This document shows positions 34,125 through 43,094 of a DNA stretch of 64,000 nt, piece by piece. The translations under genes and the position numbers were made by a program. Position 1 is the stretch's first letter. Each line of letters starts with the position of its first letter. This DNA is from an uncultured bacterium (GTDB lineage Bacteria > Verrucomicrobiota > Kiritimatiellia > RFP12 > UBA1067), in the NCBI GenBank assembly GCA_902800055.1, contig CADCCW010000006.1:32810-96809 (forward strand). The letters run 5' to 3'. The notes below the pieces were generated by a model that ran no database searches, was not told the origin of the DNA, and saw only the letters and a program-made list of their open reading frames with translations.

Positions 34125-35221
34125 AAGTCCTCCAGCGTAACGGAGTCGAGTTCCTCCTCCTCCTTGCGGGCGTCCTGGATCTGCTTGGCCCACTTAAGCA
34201 CCTCAGCCACCGGCTCGATCAGGGAATCGGGGATGAAGTCCTCCACCGCGCCCTTGGCGTAGAGGGCGCGCGCGAGGGGGCGGTCCTCCATCACCGGGAT
34301 GCCTTCGGCGAGGGCGGTCTCGCGGATGATCTTCGCGACCTTGCCGGCGCCGATGGCGCAGATGCGCGGCAGCGGCGACTCCTCGGCGGCGTAGCGGATG
34401 CCGACGGCGAGGTGCGTCGGGTTGGTGACGACGACGCTCGCCTTCTTCGCCGCCTTCGCTGGATCCTGCCCGTTCATGATCTCGTCGCGGAAGCGGCGCT
34501 GCTCCTGCTTGATCTCCTGCGAGCCCTCCATCTCCTTGTACTCGCGCTTCACCTCGTCCTTCGTCATCATCATCTGCTTGGTGAAGTTGCGCCCCTGGAA
34601 GAGCCGGTCGACAACGGCGATCACGATGTAGCCGAAGGCGGTGTAGACGGCAAGGCGCTTGAGCATCAGCTTGAGGCAGGGAAAGACGTCGTCCACGGTG
34701 CCGTAGCACATCGTGAGCAGCTCGGGTACGCTCGCCCAGATGATCTTGTAGACGAGGTAGCCGAGGAAGCACACCTTGACGACGTTCTTGAGGAACTCGA
34801 AGAGGTTCTTCACCGAGAAGATCTTCTTCGCCCCCTCGACCGGGTTGAGCTTCTCCATCTTGGGGAGAATCGGGTCGAGGGTAAAGAGGAAGCCGATCTG
34901 CGCGACATTGCCGACAATGCCGATAATGGCCGCCACGAGCACGAAGATGAACGAGTGCTTCAGGATGTAGATCACCGTGAGCTTGGACGACTCCATCACG
35001 TCGCCGACGCCGTTGTGCTCGATGCCGCCGCCGAGGAAACGGAGGAGCTGCTCCATGTCCTCCATTAGCGCGACGCCCATCCAGGCGAGGAGCGCGAAGA
35101 GGATGACGAGGATGGCCGTGGAGACGATGTCCTTCGAGGTGCAGACCTGGCCCTTCTGCCGCGCGTCGCGCAGCTTCTTGGGCGTAGGCAGCTCGGTCTT
35201 CTCTCCAGCGCTTTCAGCCAT
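34121..35221 (-). CDS. sctU: T3SS export apparatus switch protein SctU
   Basis: A 366-residue SctU/FlhB-like protein: basic N-terminus GEKTELPTPKKLRDARQKGQ, four transmembrane helices, and the cytoplasmic domain with the self-cleavage motif N267-P268-T269-H270 in VVVTNPTHLAVG. Cleavage there switches substrate specificity from needle to translocators. The injectisome identity is set by the neighbouring secretin and SctW. The start lies just after the short GGTTAGGT repeat that separates it from sctT. It overlaps the ECF sigma gene by ATGA. Confidence 0.95.
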   Translation of the reverse strand: MAESAGEKTELPTPKKLRDARQKGQVCTSKDIVSTAILVILFALLAWMGVALMEDMEQLLRFLGGGIEHNGVGDVMESSKLTVIYILKHSFIFVLVAAIIGIVGNVAQIGFLFTLDPILPKMEKLNPVEGAKKIFSVKNLFEFLKNVVKVCFLGYLVYKIIWASVPELLTMCYGTVDDVFPCLKLMLKRLAVYTAFGYIVIAVVDRLFQGRNFTKQMMMTKDEVKREYKEMEGSQEIKQEQRRFRDEIMNGQDPAKAAKKASVVVTNPTHLAVGIRYAAEESPLPRICAIGAGKVAKIIRETALAEGIPVMEDRPLARALYAKGAVEDFIPDSLIEPVAEVLKWAKQIQDARKEEEELDSVTLEDL

Positions 35222-35252
35222 GGCTAACTACCCAACCACCTAACCACCTAAC
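35222..35252. repeat. TTAGGTGG-type short tandem repeat between sctT and sctU
   Basis: Minus strand TTAGGTGG TTAGGTGG TTGGGTAG TTAGCC. It codes for the last residues of SctT (LLGG) including its stop, then runs up to the sctU ATG. The same unit occurs in 43061-43094 and inside sctK (42561-42593). Confidence 0.75.
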
Positions 35253-36028
35253 AATTTGAGCGCCGGGGCGAGGATCGCGCTCTCCTTGGTGTACATCAGC
35301 ATGTCCATGATGAACGGCAGGTACACGACGAGCATGGCGATGCCGAGCGCGGACTTGACCGGCATCGACAGGAAGAACACGTTGAGCTGCGGGGCGGTGC
35401 GGTTGACGAGTCCCAGCCCCAGCGTCGCGAGGAACATCACGATGATCACCGGCGCGGAGATTACCACGGTCGTCCGCAGCATCCCGTCCACGTAGCCGAG
35501 GATCCGCACCGGCGCGTCGCTGGAGAACGACGGGAAGACCGCCCCCTCCGGGAACACCGGCCAGATGGAGAAGCTGGCGTAGATCGCGCCGAGGAACACC
35601 AGCACCGCGCCGCTCACGAAGAAAAGCGTGCTGACGATCTGGGTGAAGAATATCGCCGTCGTCGAGACCTGCGCGCCGGAAAGCGGGGAGTACACCTCGC
35701 CCATCGTCGAGCCGCGCTGGTTGTCGATGAAGTTTCCGATGTTCTCCACGATCCAGAAAGGAACCGCCGCGAAGAACCCGAGGAGGAAGCCGATGAACGC
35801 CTCCTTGACTGCGAGCAGCGCGAACATGCCGACGTTCGGCTCGCCCGGCGGCATGCCGGCCTTGATGAACGGGATCACCAGGCAGGAGAACCCGAGCACC
35901 GCCGCCCTCCTGGCGACGCCAGGGATCATGCTGTCCGCCAGCGCCGGGCAGACGGCGAACGCCCCGCCGATCCTCGCCATCCCCAGGACCGCCGCAAGAA
36001 TCCAGCGATGGAATTCAATGTAGGGCAT
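35240..36028 (-). CDS. sctT: T3SS export apparatus protein SctT
   Basis: A 262-residue membrane protein of the SctT/FliR family: FHRWILAAVLGMARIGGAF, the conserved PVFWI-like PFWIVENIGNFIDNQRGSTMG, PLSGAQVSTTAIF, and six or so helices. It belongs to the SctRST core complex of the export gate. I chose the ATG at 36028, overlapping the sctS stop by one base (TAATG); the frame to 36259 reads into sctS. The last codons are encoded by the TTAGGTGG-type repeat. Confidence 0.95.
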   Translation of the reverse strand: MPYIEFHRWILAAVLGMARIGGAFAVCPALADSMIPGVARRAAVLGFSCLVIPFIKAGMPPGEPNVGMFALLAVKEAFIGFLLGFFAAVPFWIVENIGNFIDNQRGSTMGEVYSPLSGAQVSTTAIFFTQIVSTLFFVSGAVLVFLGAIYASFSIWPVFPEGAVFPSFSSDAPVRILGYVDGMLRTTVVISAPVIIVMFLATLGLGLVNRTAPQLNVFFLSMPVKSALGIAMLVVYLPFIMDMLMYTKESAILAPALKLLGG

Positions 36029-36294
36029 TACCTCAGCAGCGCGAAGTGCGTGAAGATGTCCTGGGTGTAGAGGAGAAGCGTGGAGCCGATCCACGACGCG
36101 CAGACGAGGAGCGTCAGCGAAATCGCGATCAGCTTGACCGCGAAGCCGAGGGTCTGCTCCTGGATCTGGGTAAGCGCCTGGAGGAGCGAGACGAGGACGC
36201 CGATCACCGTCGCCACCAGAATCGGGATGAGCGATAGCCTGAGGACGATCAGGAGACAAGTCTGCGCATAGTCGAGAAGCTCCGCCTTGCTCAT
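36028..36294 (-). CDS. sctS: T3SS export apparatus protein SctS
   Basis: An 88-residue FliQ/SctS protein with two transmembrane hairpin helices (TCLLIVLRLSLIPILVATVI, TLGFAVKLIAISLTLLVCAS) joined by the conserved SLLQALTQIQEQTL. Full length for the family. It overlaps sctR by four bases (ATGA). It packs around SctR and SctT in the export gate. Confidence 0.95.
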   Translation of the reverse strand: MSKAELLDYAQTCLLIVLRLSLIPILVATVIGVLVSLLQALTQIQEQTLGFAVKLIAISLTLLVCASWIGSTLLLYTQDIFTHFALLR

Positions 36295-36995
36295 ATCACG
36301 TACCCCCGTACAAGCCCCTGGATAAGCAGGGTCCAGCCGTTCACCATCACGAAGAGGAGCAGCTTGAACGGCAGCGAGATCGTCACCGGCGAGACCATCA
36401 TCATGCCCATCGCGAGGAGGATGTTCGACACGATGATGTCGATCGCTATGAACGGCAAGTAGACGAGGAAGCCGATCTGGAACGCCTTGGTGAGCTCAGA
36501 GACGCAGAAGGACGGGATCAGGATGCAGAAGCTCTCGGGGTCGACATTCGCCGGCACGTCGGGGTCCTTGGCCCACAGGCGCTCGGCCGTGTTGACGAAG
36601 AACGCCCGCTCGCGGTCGGAGGTGTGCTCGGAGAGCCAGGTGCGGAAAGGCTCGGCGCCCTTGGCGAGGTCCGATGTGGAGAGCCCCAGGTCGAACGACG
36701 GAGCCGCGCCGCCAGCCGCACCCTTGGCCTGGACCTGGGCAGCCGCAGCCTTCTGGCTTTCCGCCAGGATCCCCCACGATTCGCTCGCGACCGGCGCTAT
36801 GATGTAGAACGTCAGGATCAGCGCCAGCGCGTTGAGCACCATGTTCGGCGGAATGGACTGGATTCCGAGCGCGTTGCGGATGAGCGACATCACGACGACG
36901 ATCTTCAGGTAGCTCGTGGCCACCATCGCGACAAATGGCAGGAGCGAAAGCCCCACCAGAACGATTATCAGCGTAAATGGATTTGTCTGGAACAT
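36291..36995 (-). CDS. sctR: T3SS export apparatus protein SctR
   Basis: A 234-residue FliP/SctR protein: first helices TLIIVLVGLSLLPFVAMVAT, the family signature SYLKIVVVMSLIRNALGIQS and IPPNMVLNALALILTFY, then a periplasmic insert (AKGAAGGAAPSFDLGL) and the C-terminal FQIGFLVYLPFIAIDIIVSN and GMMMVSPVTISLPFKLLLF. Five SctR subunits form the base of the export gate. The start follows the heptamer repeat at 37003-37022 that separates it from sctQ. Confidence 0.95.
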   Translation of the reverse strand: MFQTNPFTLIIVLVGLSLLPFVAMVATSYLKIVVVMSLIRNALGIQSIPPNMVLNALALILTFYIIAPVASESWGILAESQKAAAAQVQAKGAAGGAAPSFDLGLSTSDLAKGAEPFRTWLSEHTSDRERAFFVNTAERLWAKDPDVPANVDPESFCILIPSFCVSELTKAFQIGFLVYLPFIAIDIIVSNILLAMGMMMVSPVTISLPFKLLLFVMVNGWTLLIQGLVRGYVI

Positions 36996-37002
36996 AGGTT
37001 AT

Positions 37003-37024
37003 TCGTTGTTCGTTGTTCGTGGTT
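37003..37024. repeat. TTCGTTG heptamer repeat between sctQ and sctR
   Basis: Plus strand TTCGTTG TTCGTTG TTCGTGG in the 27-base gap between the sctQ stop and the sctR start. Same repeat habit (7-8 bp unit, 3-4 copies) as the other families in this window. Confidence 0.7.
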
Positions 37025-37898
37025 AGGGGAGAGGACCAACTGCCTCCACGACGAAGGCGCTCTGTCCGGCGAGCTTGTCGAGACTCCCTTCGGCAAGCGT
37101 CTTGCCGGAGGACACGAGGCGAAGCTGCGACGGCTTCGCGTCCGCCTCCTCAACCGGGCTCTCGGCGCGGTCGAAGAGCTCGCCCAGCGAGATTGTCCGC
37201 GGCGCGGCGTCGACTACGCGCAGCCGTCCGTCGTCGGAAAACGGCGCAACGCCGTTCTCGTCCACGAGGAAGCGTCCGTCGACGACCAGCCGCGGCGGAA
37301 CCGTCCCGACTTCAGGCAGCAGGAGCGCGTCGCCGACGGCAATCGACGCGATGTCGGCGGCGGAAAGCACGAACGAAGCGACCTCGGTCTCGCAGGGCAG
37401 CGGCTCCTCGCGGACCGACTGGTGGGTGGTGTCGACGAAGCGGAGCTGGCCGAGGGCCGCCTCTACGACTGGCGAGCGCGTCAGGCCGAAGACCACGTCC
37501 TCGACCTGCATGAAGAACGTGCGCTCGTCCGGTCCTTCGGACGCGAGTCCCTCCACCTTGAGCTGGCGGCGAACCGCATTCTCGACGAGCTGCAGCAGCA
37601 CGCCGCATTCCTTCTCCACGAGCGCAAGGAGAATCGGCTCGGGCACCTCCGCGCGCGTGGCCCACAGCGCGTGCAGGTCGGCGAAGCGCGGCGAATCGGC
37701 TATCGACAGCAGATGGCGCTCACCGTCCAGAAGCACCGCGAGGTCAAGCGACTCGCCGGGGCGTACCTCGGCCGCGCGGAGCGTGGCGGAGGCGTCGCCC
37801 AGGCGGCACGGCATTGCCCACGCCGGCGAGTCCAGCAGCGACTCCGGCGCGGCGTTCGCCCATTTCGGCAGTGCGGAGAGAATCTCAAGCGGTTTCAT
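37023..37898 (-). CDS. sctQ: T3SS C-ring protein SctQ
   Basis: A 291-residue protein with the SPOA (YscQ/FliN) type C-terminus: DAAPRTISLGELFDRAESP and LRLVSSGKTLAEGSLDKLAG plus SAFVVEAVG, ending PLP. The N-terminal region (MKPLEILSALPKWANAAPES) is less conserved, as usual for SctQ. Start at the ATG at 37898, inside the sctP 3' end (14-base overlap). SctQ forms the cytoplasmic sorting platform with SctK and SctL that loads substrates onto SctN. Confidence 0.85.
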   Translation of the reverse strand: MKPLEILSALPKWANAAPESLLDSPAWAMPCRLGDASATLRAAEVRPGESLDLAVLLDGERHLLSIADSPRFADLHALWATRAEVPEPILLALVEKECGVLLQLVENAVRRQLKVEGLASEGPDERTFFMQVEDVVFGLTRSPVVEAALGQLRFVDTTHQSVREEPLPCETEVASFVLSAADIASIAVGDALLLPEVGTVPPRLVVDGRFLVDENGVAPFSDDGRLRVVDAAPRTISLGELFDRAESPVEEADAKPSQLRLVSSGKTLAEGSLDKLAGQSAFVVEAVGPLP

Positions 37899-39615
37899 TG
37901 GCTTTCCCCTTCCTCTGTACGACGGCAACGGCTACACGGTGGAACGTGGACACATGCTCCGCCAGCGCGGTCTCAAGGCGCGGCAGGGCGGCGGCGGCGA
38001 GGCGCTCGGCGGCCGGCGTCGCCGGTGCAATGGCCACGGTCAGTTCGCCGCTTTTTGCGGTCACCGAGATCTCCGAGCCGTCCAGCACGGTCGGCTTGAG
38101 GACGATGCGCACGTTGCCGTCGCCGTGCGCGAGCGCTGGCGTCACCTCGATCTGCGCCGCGACGGCCTCCACGATCCTTTCGACCGTCTCCACAATGGCC
38201 TCGGTGCGCGCCGTCGCGGCGGCGGCCGCCGCGACTTCCGGCGCAACCGGCGCAGCAACGACGTCTGCCGCGGGAACTGCGGCTGGCGCAGACTGCGTCG
38301 CCGCGACAATGTCCTCGTTGTCGACCGCCACACTCTTGCCCGCGCCAGGCTCGACGATTCCGCCAGGCGCAGCTGCAGTCGGCCTGTCGGCGGAAGCTTC
38401 GCGAACATCGCGCGGCGTCTGCGCTGCGCTCGCCACCTGGTTCGCCATCGGCATCTCTCTGGAAGGCGTCATCGGCGCAGGGGTCGACGGCGACTCTGCA
38501 ACATCCTGACGTTCGGCCACCTGCGGCACCTCCGCCACAACCGGCTTCTCGACGGCTACTGGCTTCTCAGCTGCAATTGGCTTCTCGGCGACGGCAGGCT
38601 TCTCGACAACCACCTGTTTCTCGACGACAACCGGCTGCTCAACGACTATCTGCTTCTCATCAACAACAGGACGATCGACCATCTGCGGAGCTTCTGCCAC
38701 AGCCGCCTTGTCGACGGCAATTGGCTTCGCGGCGACGATAGGCTTATCAACAACAACAGGACGATCGACCATCTGTGGAAGCTCGGCCATAACCGGCTTC
38801 TCGACGATAATTGGTTTCTCGGCCTGAACTGTCTTCTCGGCGACAATCGGCGTTTCTGCGATGAACGGCTTCTTGGATGCAATCGGCGTTTCGATGACGA
38901 CCGGCTTTTCGGATACAACCTGTTTTTCAGCAGCTATCGGTCGCTCAACAACAATCTGATCATTGGCAACAACTGAGCGAATGTCCATCTGCGGAACCTC
39001 AGCCATAACCGGCTTCTCGACAGCAATGGGCTTCTCGGCCTGAACTGTCTTCTCGGCGACAATCGGCGTTTCTGCGATGAGCGGCTTCTTGGATGCAATC
39101 GGCGTTTCAATGACGACAGGCTTTTCAGATACAACCTGTTTCTCTGCGACTATCGGCCGCTCAACAACAATCTGATCATTGGCAACAACTGGGCGATTGA
39201 ACGTCTGCGGAGTCTCGGCCATAACCGGCTGCTCAACGACAATAGGCTTTTCAGAACGAACTGGCTTCTCGGCGGCAATCGGCATTCCGGCGACGATCGG
39301 TGTCTCGGCGGCAATCGGCTCCTTGGAGGAAACTGACGCGGCAGACTGCGCGGCAACCGCGTTGCGGAAGACACGCAGCGGGTGTTCCTCCGGCGATGGT
39401 TGCGCACTCGCCGCCATTGCAGCCGCGAAGCGCTGGACGGCGGCGGCGGCTGGCTCCGCAGTCGGCTTCTGGGGGATTGGCTCATCCTGCGGAGCGGTCT
39501 GCGCCGCAAGCGCCTCCGGCAGCGTCAGCGGCGCGAGCCCCGACGCATCGTCCAGCGTCACCAGGAACGGCGACGCCCCAAAGCCCAGGTCAAATGTTAT
39601 TGCTCCCACTGTCAT
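37885..39615 (-). CDS. sctP: T3SS needle-length regulator SctP with long hexapeptide repeat region
   Basis: A 576-residue protein starting at the ATG at 39615 (MTVGAITFDLGFG). Residues about 130-400 are tandem repeats of E-K-P-[IV]-[VA]-[VA] type hexapeptides (for example VEKPVVAEKPIV, SEKPVVIETPIA), arranged in longer units of about 80 residues that recur at DNA level. The C-terminus (NVRIVLKPTVLDGSEISVTA, KSGELTVAIAPATPAAERL) has the FliK/SctP type 'T3S4' fold. Needle-length proteins act as molecular rulers, the length of the extended middle setting needle length. It sits between sctO and sctQ, the usual place for sctP. Confidence 0.8.
   Translation of the reverse strand: MTVGAITFDLGFGASPFLVTLDDASGLAPLTLPEALAAQTAPQDEPIPQKPTAEPAAAAVQRFAAAMAASAQPSPEEHPLRVFRNAVAAQSAASVSSKEPIAAETPIVAGMPIAAEKPVRSEKPIVVEQPVMAETPQTFNRPVVANDQIVVERPIVAEKQVVSEKPVVIETPIASKKPLIAETPIVAEKTVQAEKPIAVEKPVMAEVPQMDIRSVVANDQIVVERPIAAEKQVVSEKPVVIETPIASKKPFIAETPIVAEKTVQAEKPIIVEKPVMAELPQMVDRPVVVDKPIVAAKPIAVDKAAVAEAPQMVDRPVVDEKQIVVEQPVVVEKQVVVEKPAVAEKPIAAEKPVAVEKPVVAEVPQVAERQDVAESPSTPAPMTPSREMPMANQVASAAQTPRDVREASADRPTAAAPGGIVEPGAGKSVAVDNEDIVAATQSAPAAVPAADVVAAPVAPEVAAAAAATARTEAIVETVERIVEAVAAQIEVTPALAHGDGNVRIVLKPTVLDGSEISVTAKSGELTVAIAPATPAAERLAAAALPRLETALAEHVSTFHRVAVAVVQRKGKANETA
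38530..39300. repeat. Coding hexapeptide (18-bp) repeat array in sctP
   Basis: Repeats encode EKPIVV-like hexapeptides; a larger block around 38780-38960 is repeated at about 39010-39190 with near-identical DNA (NDQIVVERPI, SEKPVVIETPIASKKP, IAETPIVAEKTVQAEK). Near-identity at DNA level means recent duplication, so copy number may vary between strains and change ruler length. Confidence 0.85.
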
Positions 39616-40085
39616 ATCTCCGGCTTTCTCACCACAAAGTCCTCGAGTTCGCCTTCGGCTCGGTGTTCCTCCTCCGCCGCCTCCATGGAAATCCAGACCT
39701 CCTTGTGCTCGTCGATCTTCGTCCTGTTCTTCATGGCCACCGCCAGGTTGTGCCGGGCGACCACGGTCGCCTCCTCGCACTTCTTCCGCTCGCCCTCGGC
39801 CCGCGCCACGTTGTCCACCTTGAGCGCGCCCTCCTCGTCGATCCTGGCGACGCCGGCGTTCGCGAGGTCGATCTGCTCGCGGCTCACCGCGCGGCCCATG
39901 ATCGCGTCGTATATCCGGTCGCGGCGCTCCTCCTTCGTCTCTTCGTAGGCGGCGAGGTCGCGACGGCGCGCCTCCAGCGCGTCCTCCGCCGCGGCAAGTT
40001 CGCGGCGCGCAGCGGACAGCTCGCCGCTGGCGCGGTCCTCGCGCATCGTGCGTATCCGCAGAAGTGGCTGGAGGACATAGGACAT
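39612..40085 (-). CDS. sctO: T3SS stalk protein SctO
   Basis: A 157-residue coiled-coil protein (RRELAAAEDALEARRRDL, YEETKEERRDRIYDAIM) located between sctN and sctP, the position and length of SctO/FliJ. The two long helices are rich in Glu/Arg/Ala. It binds inside the SctN hexamer as a central stalk and links the ATPase with the SctV gate. The start overlaps the sctN stop by one base. Confidence 0.8.
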   Translation of the reverse strand: MSYVLQPLLRIRTMREDRASGELSAARRELAAAEDALEARRRDLAAYEETKEERRDRIYDAIMGRAVSREQIDLANAGVARIDEEGALKVDNVARAEGERKKCEEATVVARHNLAVAMKNRTKIDEHKEVWISMEAAEEEHRAEGELEDFVVRKPEI

Positions 40086-41413
40086 TACGACACCGCCTTT
40101 TTGAGTTTTTCGATCGTGTCGTCGTATTCGGGGCGCTCGTCCAGCCCCTGCCGCAGGAACGCGTTCACGGCGCCATTCTTGTCGATGGCCTCGTCCGTTT
40201 CGGGGTCGGACCCCTTCTTGTACTCGCCGATCTTGAGCAGAAGCTCGACCTCGGCGTACTTGGCGAGGAGCTTGCGCAGCTTGGCGGCGGCGGCCTTGTG
40301 GTCGTTCGGAATGATGGCCGACTGGCACCGCGAGACCGAGGCGAGGATGTCGATCGCCGGATAGTGGTTCATCTGCGCGAGCTTGCGCGAGAGGATGATG
40401 TGGCCGTCTAGGATGGAGCGCGTCTCGTCGGCGATCGGCTCGGTCATGTCGTCGCCCTCCACGAGCACGGTGTAGAGCGCGGTGATGGAGCCCTTGGACG
40501 AGTTGCCGGCGCGCTCCATTAGCTTCGGCAGCTCCGAGAACACGCTCGGCGGAAAGCCGCGGCGCGTCGGCGGCTCGCCGGCGGCGAGGCCGATCTCGCG
40601 CTGGGCGCGCCCGAAGCGCGTAACGGAGTCCATGAGCAGCAGGACCTTCATCCCGCGGTCGCGGAAGGACTCGGCGATGGACGTCGCCACGTGCGCGGCC
40701 TTGAGCCGCTCCATCGACGGGCGGTCCGAGGTGGAGATGACGAGGACCGACTTCTTGAGCCCCTCCGGACCCAGATCCTTCTCGATGAACTCCCTGACCT
40801 CGCGCCCGCGCTCGCCGATGAGCGCCAGCACCGTCACCTCCGCCTCGGTGTTGCGGATGATCGACGCGAGCAGGGTGGACTTGCCGCCGCCCGCCGCGGC
40901 GAAGATGCCCATCCTCTGCCCCTCGCCGCATGTAAGCAGACCGTCGATGGCGCGGATGCCGAGCGAAATCGGCTTGGTGATCATCCTGCGCTCCAGCGGC
41001 GGCGGCGGCGAGGCGTAGACCGGATAGTAGCCGTCCGGGCGAAGCGGCCCCTTCGCCTCGAGGTCCATCGGACGGCCGAGTCCGTCGAGGACGCGTCCGA
41101 GGAGGTTCATGCCGACTGGCACCATCTGCTCGCGGCGCGTCGGGATCACCTCGGTCTCGGCGGAGATGCCGATCATGGGACCGAGCGCGGTGAGGAGCGC
41201 GGCGTCCTTGGTGAACCCCACTACCTCCGCCTGCACCTCCAGCGACTCCCAGGGATTCCTGAGAATGCATATCTCGCCGACCTTCACTCCGGGGACGGAA
41301 GCCTTGACGATGGTGCCGACGACCTGGATGACCTTGCCCTTCACGTCGATGGGCTGGGCATCCTCAACGGCACGGTCCAGGACCGCCGGAATATAGTCGA
41401 ACGGCGTCGTCAC
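40085..41413 (-). CDS. sctN: T3SS ATPase SctN
   Basis: A 442-residue ATPase of the FliI/SctN family with Walker A AAGGGKST (173-180), [17 protein letters not shown], Walker [20 protein letters not shown] (split), [18 protein letters not shown] and QSAIIPNDH. The N-terminal beta-barrel ([19 protein letters not shown]) is normal. It forms a hexamer at the base of the injectisome and strips substrates from chaperones. It is between sctL and sctO. All motifs are intact, so the enzyme should be active. Confidence 0.97.
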   Translation of the reverse strand: MTTPFDYIPAVLDRAVEDAQPIDVKGKVIQVVGTIVKASVPGVKVGEICILRNPWESLEVQAEVVGFTKDAALLTALGPMIGISAETEVIPTRREQMVPVGMNLLGRVLDGLGRPMDLEAKGPLRPDGYYPVYASPPPPLERRMITKPISLGIRAIDGLLTCGEGQRMGIFAAAGGGKSTLLASIIRNTEAEVTVLALIGERGREVREFIEKDLGPEGLKKSVLVISTSDRPSMERLKAAHVATSIAESFRDRGMKVLLLMDSVTRFGRAQREIGLAAGEPPTRRGFPPSVFSELPKLMERAGNSSKGSITALYTVLVEGDDMTEPIADETRSILDGHIILSRKLAQMNHYPAIDILASVSRCQSAIIPNDHKAAAAKLRKLLAKYAEVELLLKIGEYKKGSDPETDEAIDKNGAVNAFLRQGLDERPEYDDTIEKLKKAVS

Positions 41414-42045
41414 GGCTTGGCGGCCTCCTCATGGTCTCTGGCGAGATGGCGCTTCAGCGAGCGCTCGATCGCGGCGAACTGGCTTTCCACCGAGGCGTCG
41501 GCGACGCCGGCCTCGGTCTCGAGGATGCACGCCGGCCCCTTGAGCCGCTCGTCCTCAACCACGTCGAACGACTCGACCGTGGGGTAGTCCTTGCGCAGCG
41601 CGGCGACGCGGTCCTTGACGACCTGGGCCATCTCCGGGGCCACCTTGAGCGTCACGTGGCGCTGGGTGCGGATCACCGCGTTCATCGTCTTGCGCACGAT
41701 GTTGACGACCATCTCCTTGTCGCCGACCTCGACGACGAACGACCTGAGCGCCTTCATGACGATGTCGGCCATCTTCCCCTCGACCGACTCCATGAAGGCG
41801 ACGGACTGGTCGACCTGCTCCAGCTTCTGCATGGCGATCTCGAGCTTGCCGTCCTGGAGCCCCTTCTCGTAGCCGCGCTTCCGCTCCTCCTCGAAGGCCG
41901 CCTTCGCCTTTTCGCGGATCCTGCGCGCCTCGGCCTCCGCGTCGGCCACGATCTCGGCGGCGGACTTGGCGGTGGCCACGTCCGCGGCCTTGACGAGGCG
42001 GCGGTCGGACGCAAGCGTGAAGTTTTGTTTCTCTATCAGCAGCAT
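41410..42045 (-). CDS. sctL: T3SS ATPase regulator/stator SctL
   Basis: A 211-residue FliH/HrpE/SctL protein: early coiled coil ([33 protein letters not shown]), a middle with [23 protein letters not shown] helix ([18 protein letters not shown]) and the C-terminal [18 protein letters not shown]. It links SctN to SctQ and SctK at the sorting platform. Overlaps sctK by ten bases and sctN by four bases. The call rests on features plus position. Confidence 0.88.
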   Translation of the reverse strand: MLLIEKQNFTLASDRRLVKAADVATAKSAAEIVADAEAEARRIREKAKAAFEEERKRGYEKGLQDGKLEIAMQKLEQVDQSVAFMESVEGKMADIVMKALRSFVVEVGDKEMVVNIVRKTMNAVIRTQRHVTLKVAPEMAQVVKDRVAALRKDYPTVESFDVVEDERLKGPACILETEAGVADASVESQFAAIERSLKRHLARDHEEAAKP

Positions 42046-42710
42046 AGCTTGTACGCCTCCGGGAATTTAAGTTTGAGAAGCCTCTTGACGGCAGCGTCTA
42101 ACGCAGGCCGTTCATTTTCGCCGCAAAGAACACAGAGGTCGCAAAGACCTTTGGGAAGCTTGAACTCAAGGCGAGACGAAAGAGCCTCCGGCAAAGAGTC
42201 GAGAAGCGAGACGATGATCGACAGCCCGGTCGAAACGACATCTTCACTCATCCGTCCCTTTGCAGACTTTGCATCCTTTGCGGCAAGATCAATCCCCTTG
42301 AAATACATGGTGTACCCGAACACATCCGGGTAGATGCCGGGCAGCGCCGCCTTGAGTTCGCGCACCGTCGCGCCGTCGGTCACGCAGCGGAGGTCGCCGG
42401 CGCAGACAACCGCGCCAAGCCACTTGGCGATCTCCTCGAGCGTGGCGCCGTCAAGAAGCAGCAACCGGCTCCAGTCGTCCTTGGGGAAAGTATGGAAGCA
42501 GGGTGTAATGCGAAGCGAGGAGAGGACATGGCGCTTGACGCGGGAAGATGCGAGCAATGTTTGGTAGTTAGGTGCCACCAAACCACCTAACCAAGACTCG
42601 TGCACCTGCGTGGCGAAGTCCCAGAGAAAATCGCGGACGCGCGGCCAAAGCGCCTGGTCTGCGACCAGCGCCCGCGCTTCATCCATCGATATGTTGATTT
42701 CTCCTGGCAT
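42036..42710 (-). CDS. sctK: T3SS sorting platform protein SctK with in-frame repeat insertions
   Basis: A 224-residue SctK-type protein, by position between sctL and a TPR chaperone and by the end SRLEFKLPKG with FPEAYKLCC. Three in-frame repeat pieces interrupt it. LAAKDAKSAKG (42256-42284) is encoded by GCAAAGNNN 9-mers. A second copy in opposite orientation encodes LCDLCVLCGENE (42119-42150). SWLGGLVAPNY (42561-42593) is encoded by a TTAGGTGG/CCACCTAA mirrored element. The first two are reverse complements of each other and could base-pair. The protein joins the inner-membrane ring (SctD) with the SctQ pods. Function probably kept despite insertions, but untested. Confidence 0.72.
   Translation of the reverse strand: MPGEINISMDEARALVADQALWPRVRDFLWDFATQVHESWLGGLVAPNYQTLLASSRVKRHVLSSLRITPCFHTFPKDDWSRLLLLDGATLEEIAKWLGAVVCAGDLRCVTDGATVRELKAALPGIYPDVFGYTMYFKGIDLAAKDAKSAKGRMSEDVVSTGLSIIVSLLDSLPEALSSRLEFKLPKGLCDLCVLCGENERPALDAAVKRLLKLKFPEAYKLCC
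42119..42150. repeat. GCAAAGNNN repeat in sctK (inverted copy)
   Basis: Reads CCGCAAAGAACACAGAGGTC then GCAAAGACC on the plus strand, i.e. opposite orientation to the copy at 42256-42284 and the DUF4838 copy at 20313-20340. Encodes LCDLCVLCG in sctK. Confidence 0.7.
42256..42284. repeat. GCAAAGNNN repeat in sctK (direct copy)
   Basis: Minus strand GCAAAGGAT GCAAAGTCT GCAAAGGGA, encoding AKDAKSAKG. Same reading phase as in the DUF4838 gene (AKNAKNAE). Confidence 0.75.
42561..42593. repeat. TTAGGTGG repeat with inverted partner inside sctK
   Basis: Minus strand GGTTAGGTGG TTTGGTGG CACCTAACTACC; the two ends are inverted copies and can pair as a hairpin. Encodes WLGGLVAPNY. Confidence 0.7.
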
Positions 42711-42718
42711 CTACTGTT

Positions 42719-43057
42719 CTACACCCACTTCCTGTCGGCGCCCTTCCTCGACTCGATGTAGCGCCGCCACCTGAAATCTGCCTCGCCGGTGCGGCCGGCG
42801 AGCCTGAGCGCCCTCGTCTCGAGAACTGCCTCGGCATGGGCGAGTTCCGGCGGAACGTCCGCCTCGCGGAGGACTTCCACCGCCCTTTTCGCGTCGGCGC
42901 GCTCGAGGAGCAGTTCCGCCAGCGCGACCGCCGCCACGCCGTCGCGCGGGTCGGCCTCGTGCAGGGCCTCGCACACGCCAAGCGCGCGGTCGCTGCGACC
43001 GTGCCTCATGAAGAGCCACACGGCCGTACGCAGGAACTGTCTCTCCTCTGTTGTCAT
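42719..43057 (-). CDS. TPR-type T3SS chaperone
   Basis: A 112-residue helical repeat protein starting MTTEERQFLRTAVWLFMRHG, with TPR-like helices RALGVCEALHEADPRDGVAAV and LAELLLERADAKRAVEVLRE (split). Start at 43057, with GGAGGGT just before the ATG. Small TPR proteins in T3SS operons are class II-type or YscG-like chaperones of needle or translocator subunits. Between sctJ and sctK, it likely binds one of the exported structural proteins; which one is unclear since a second TPR protein follows sctF. Confidence 0.7.
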   Translation of the reverse strand: MTTEERQFLRTAVWLFMRHGRSDRALGVCEALHEADPRDGVAAVALAELLLERADAKRAVEVLREADVPPELAHAEAVLETRALRLAGRTGEADFRWRRYIESRKGADRKWV

Positions 43058-43060
43058 ACC

Positions 43061-43094
43061 CTCCAACTACCTAACTACCTAACCACCTAACTAC
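43061..43094. repeat. TTAGGTAG-type repeat between sctJ and the TPR chaperone
   Basis: Minus strand: TTAGGTGG TTAGGTAG TTAGGTAG TTGGAGGG up to the ATG. The last unit doubles as the Shine-Dalgarno (GGAGG) of the TPR chaperone gene, so the repeat forms the ribosome-binding site. Confidence 0.75.

Noticed and set aside
38530..39300. Regular repeats that could be taken for a CRISPR array
   Set aside because: The repeats are in frame, code for EKPIVV hexapeptides in sctP, have no unique spacers, and no cas genes are nearby.
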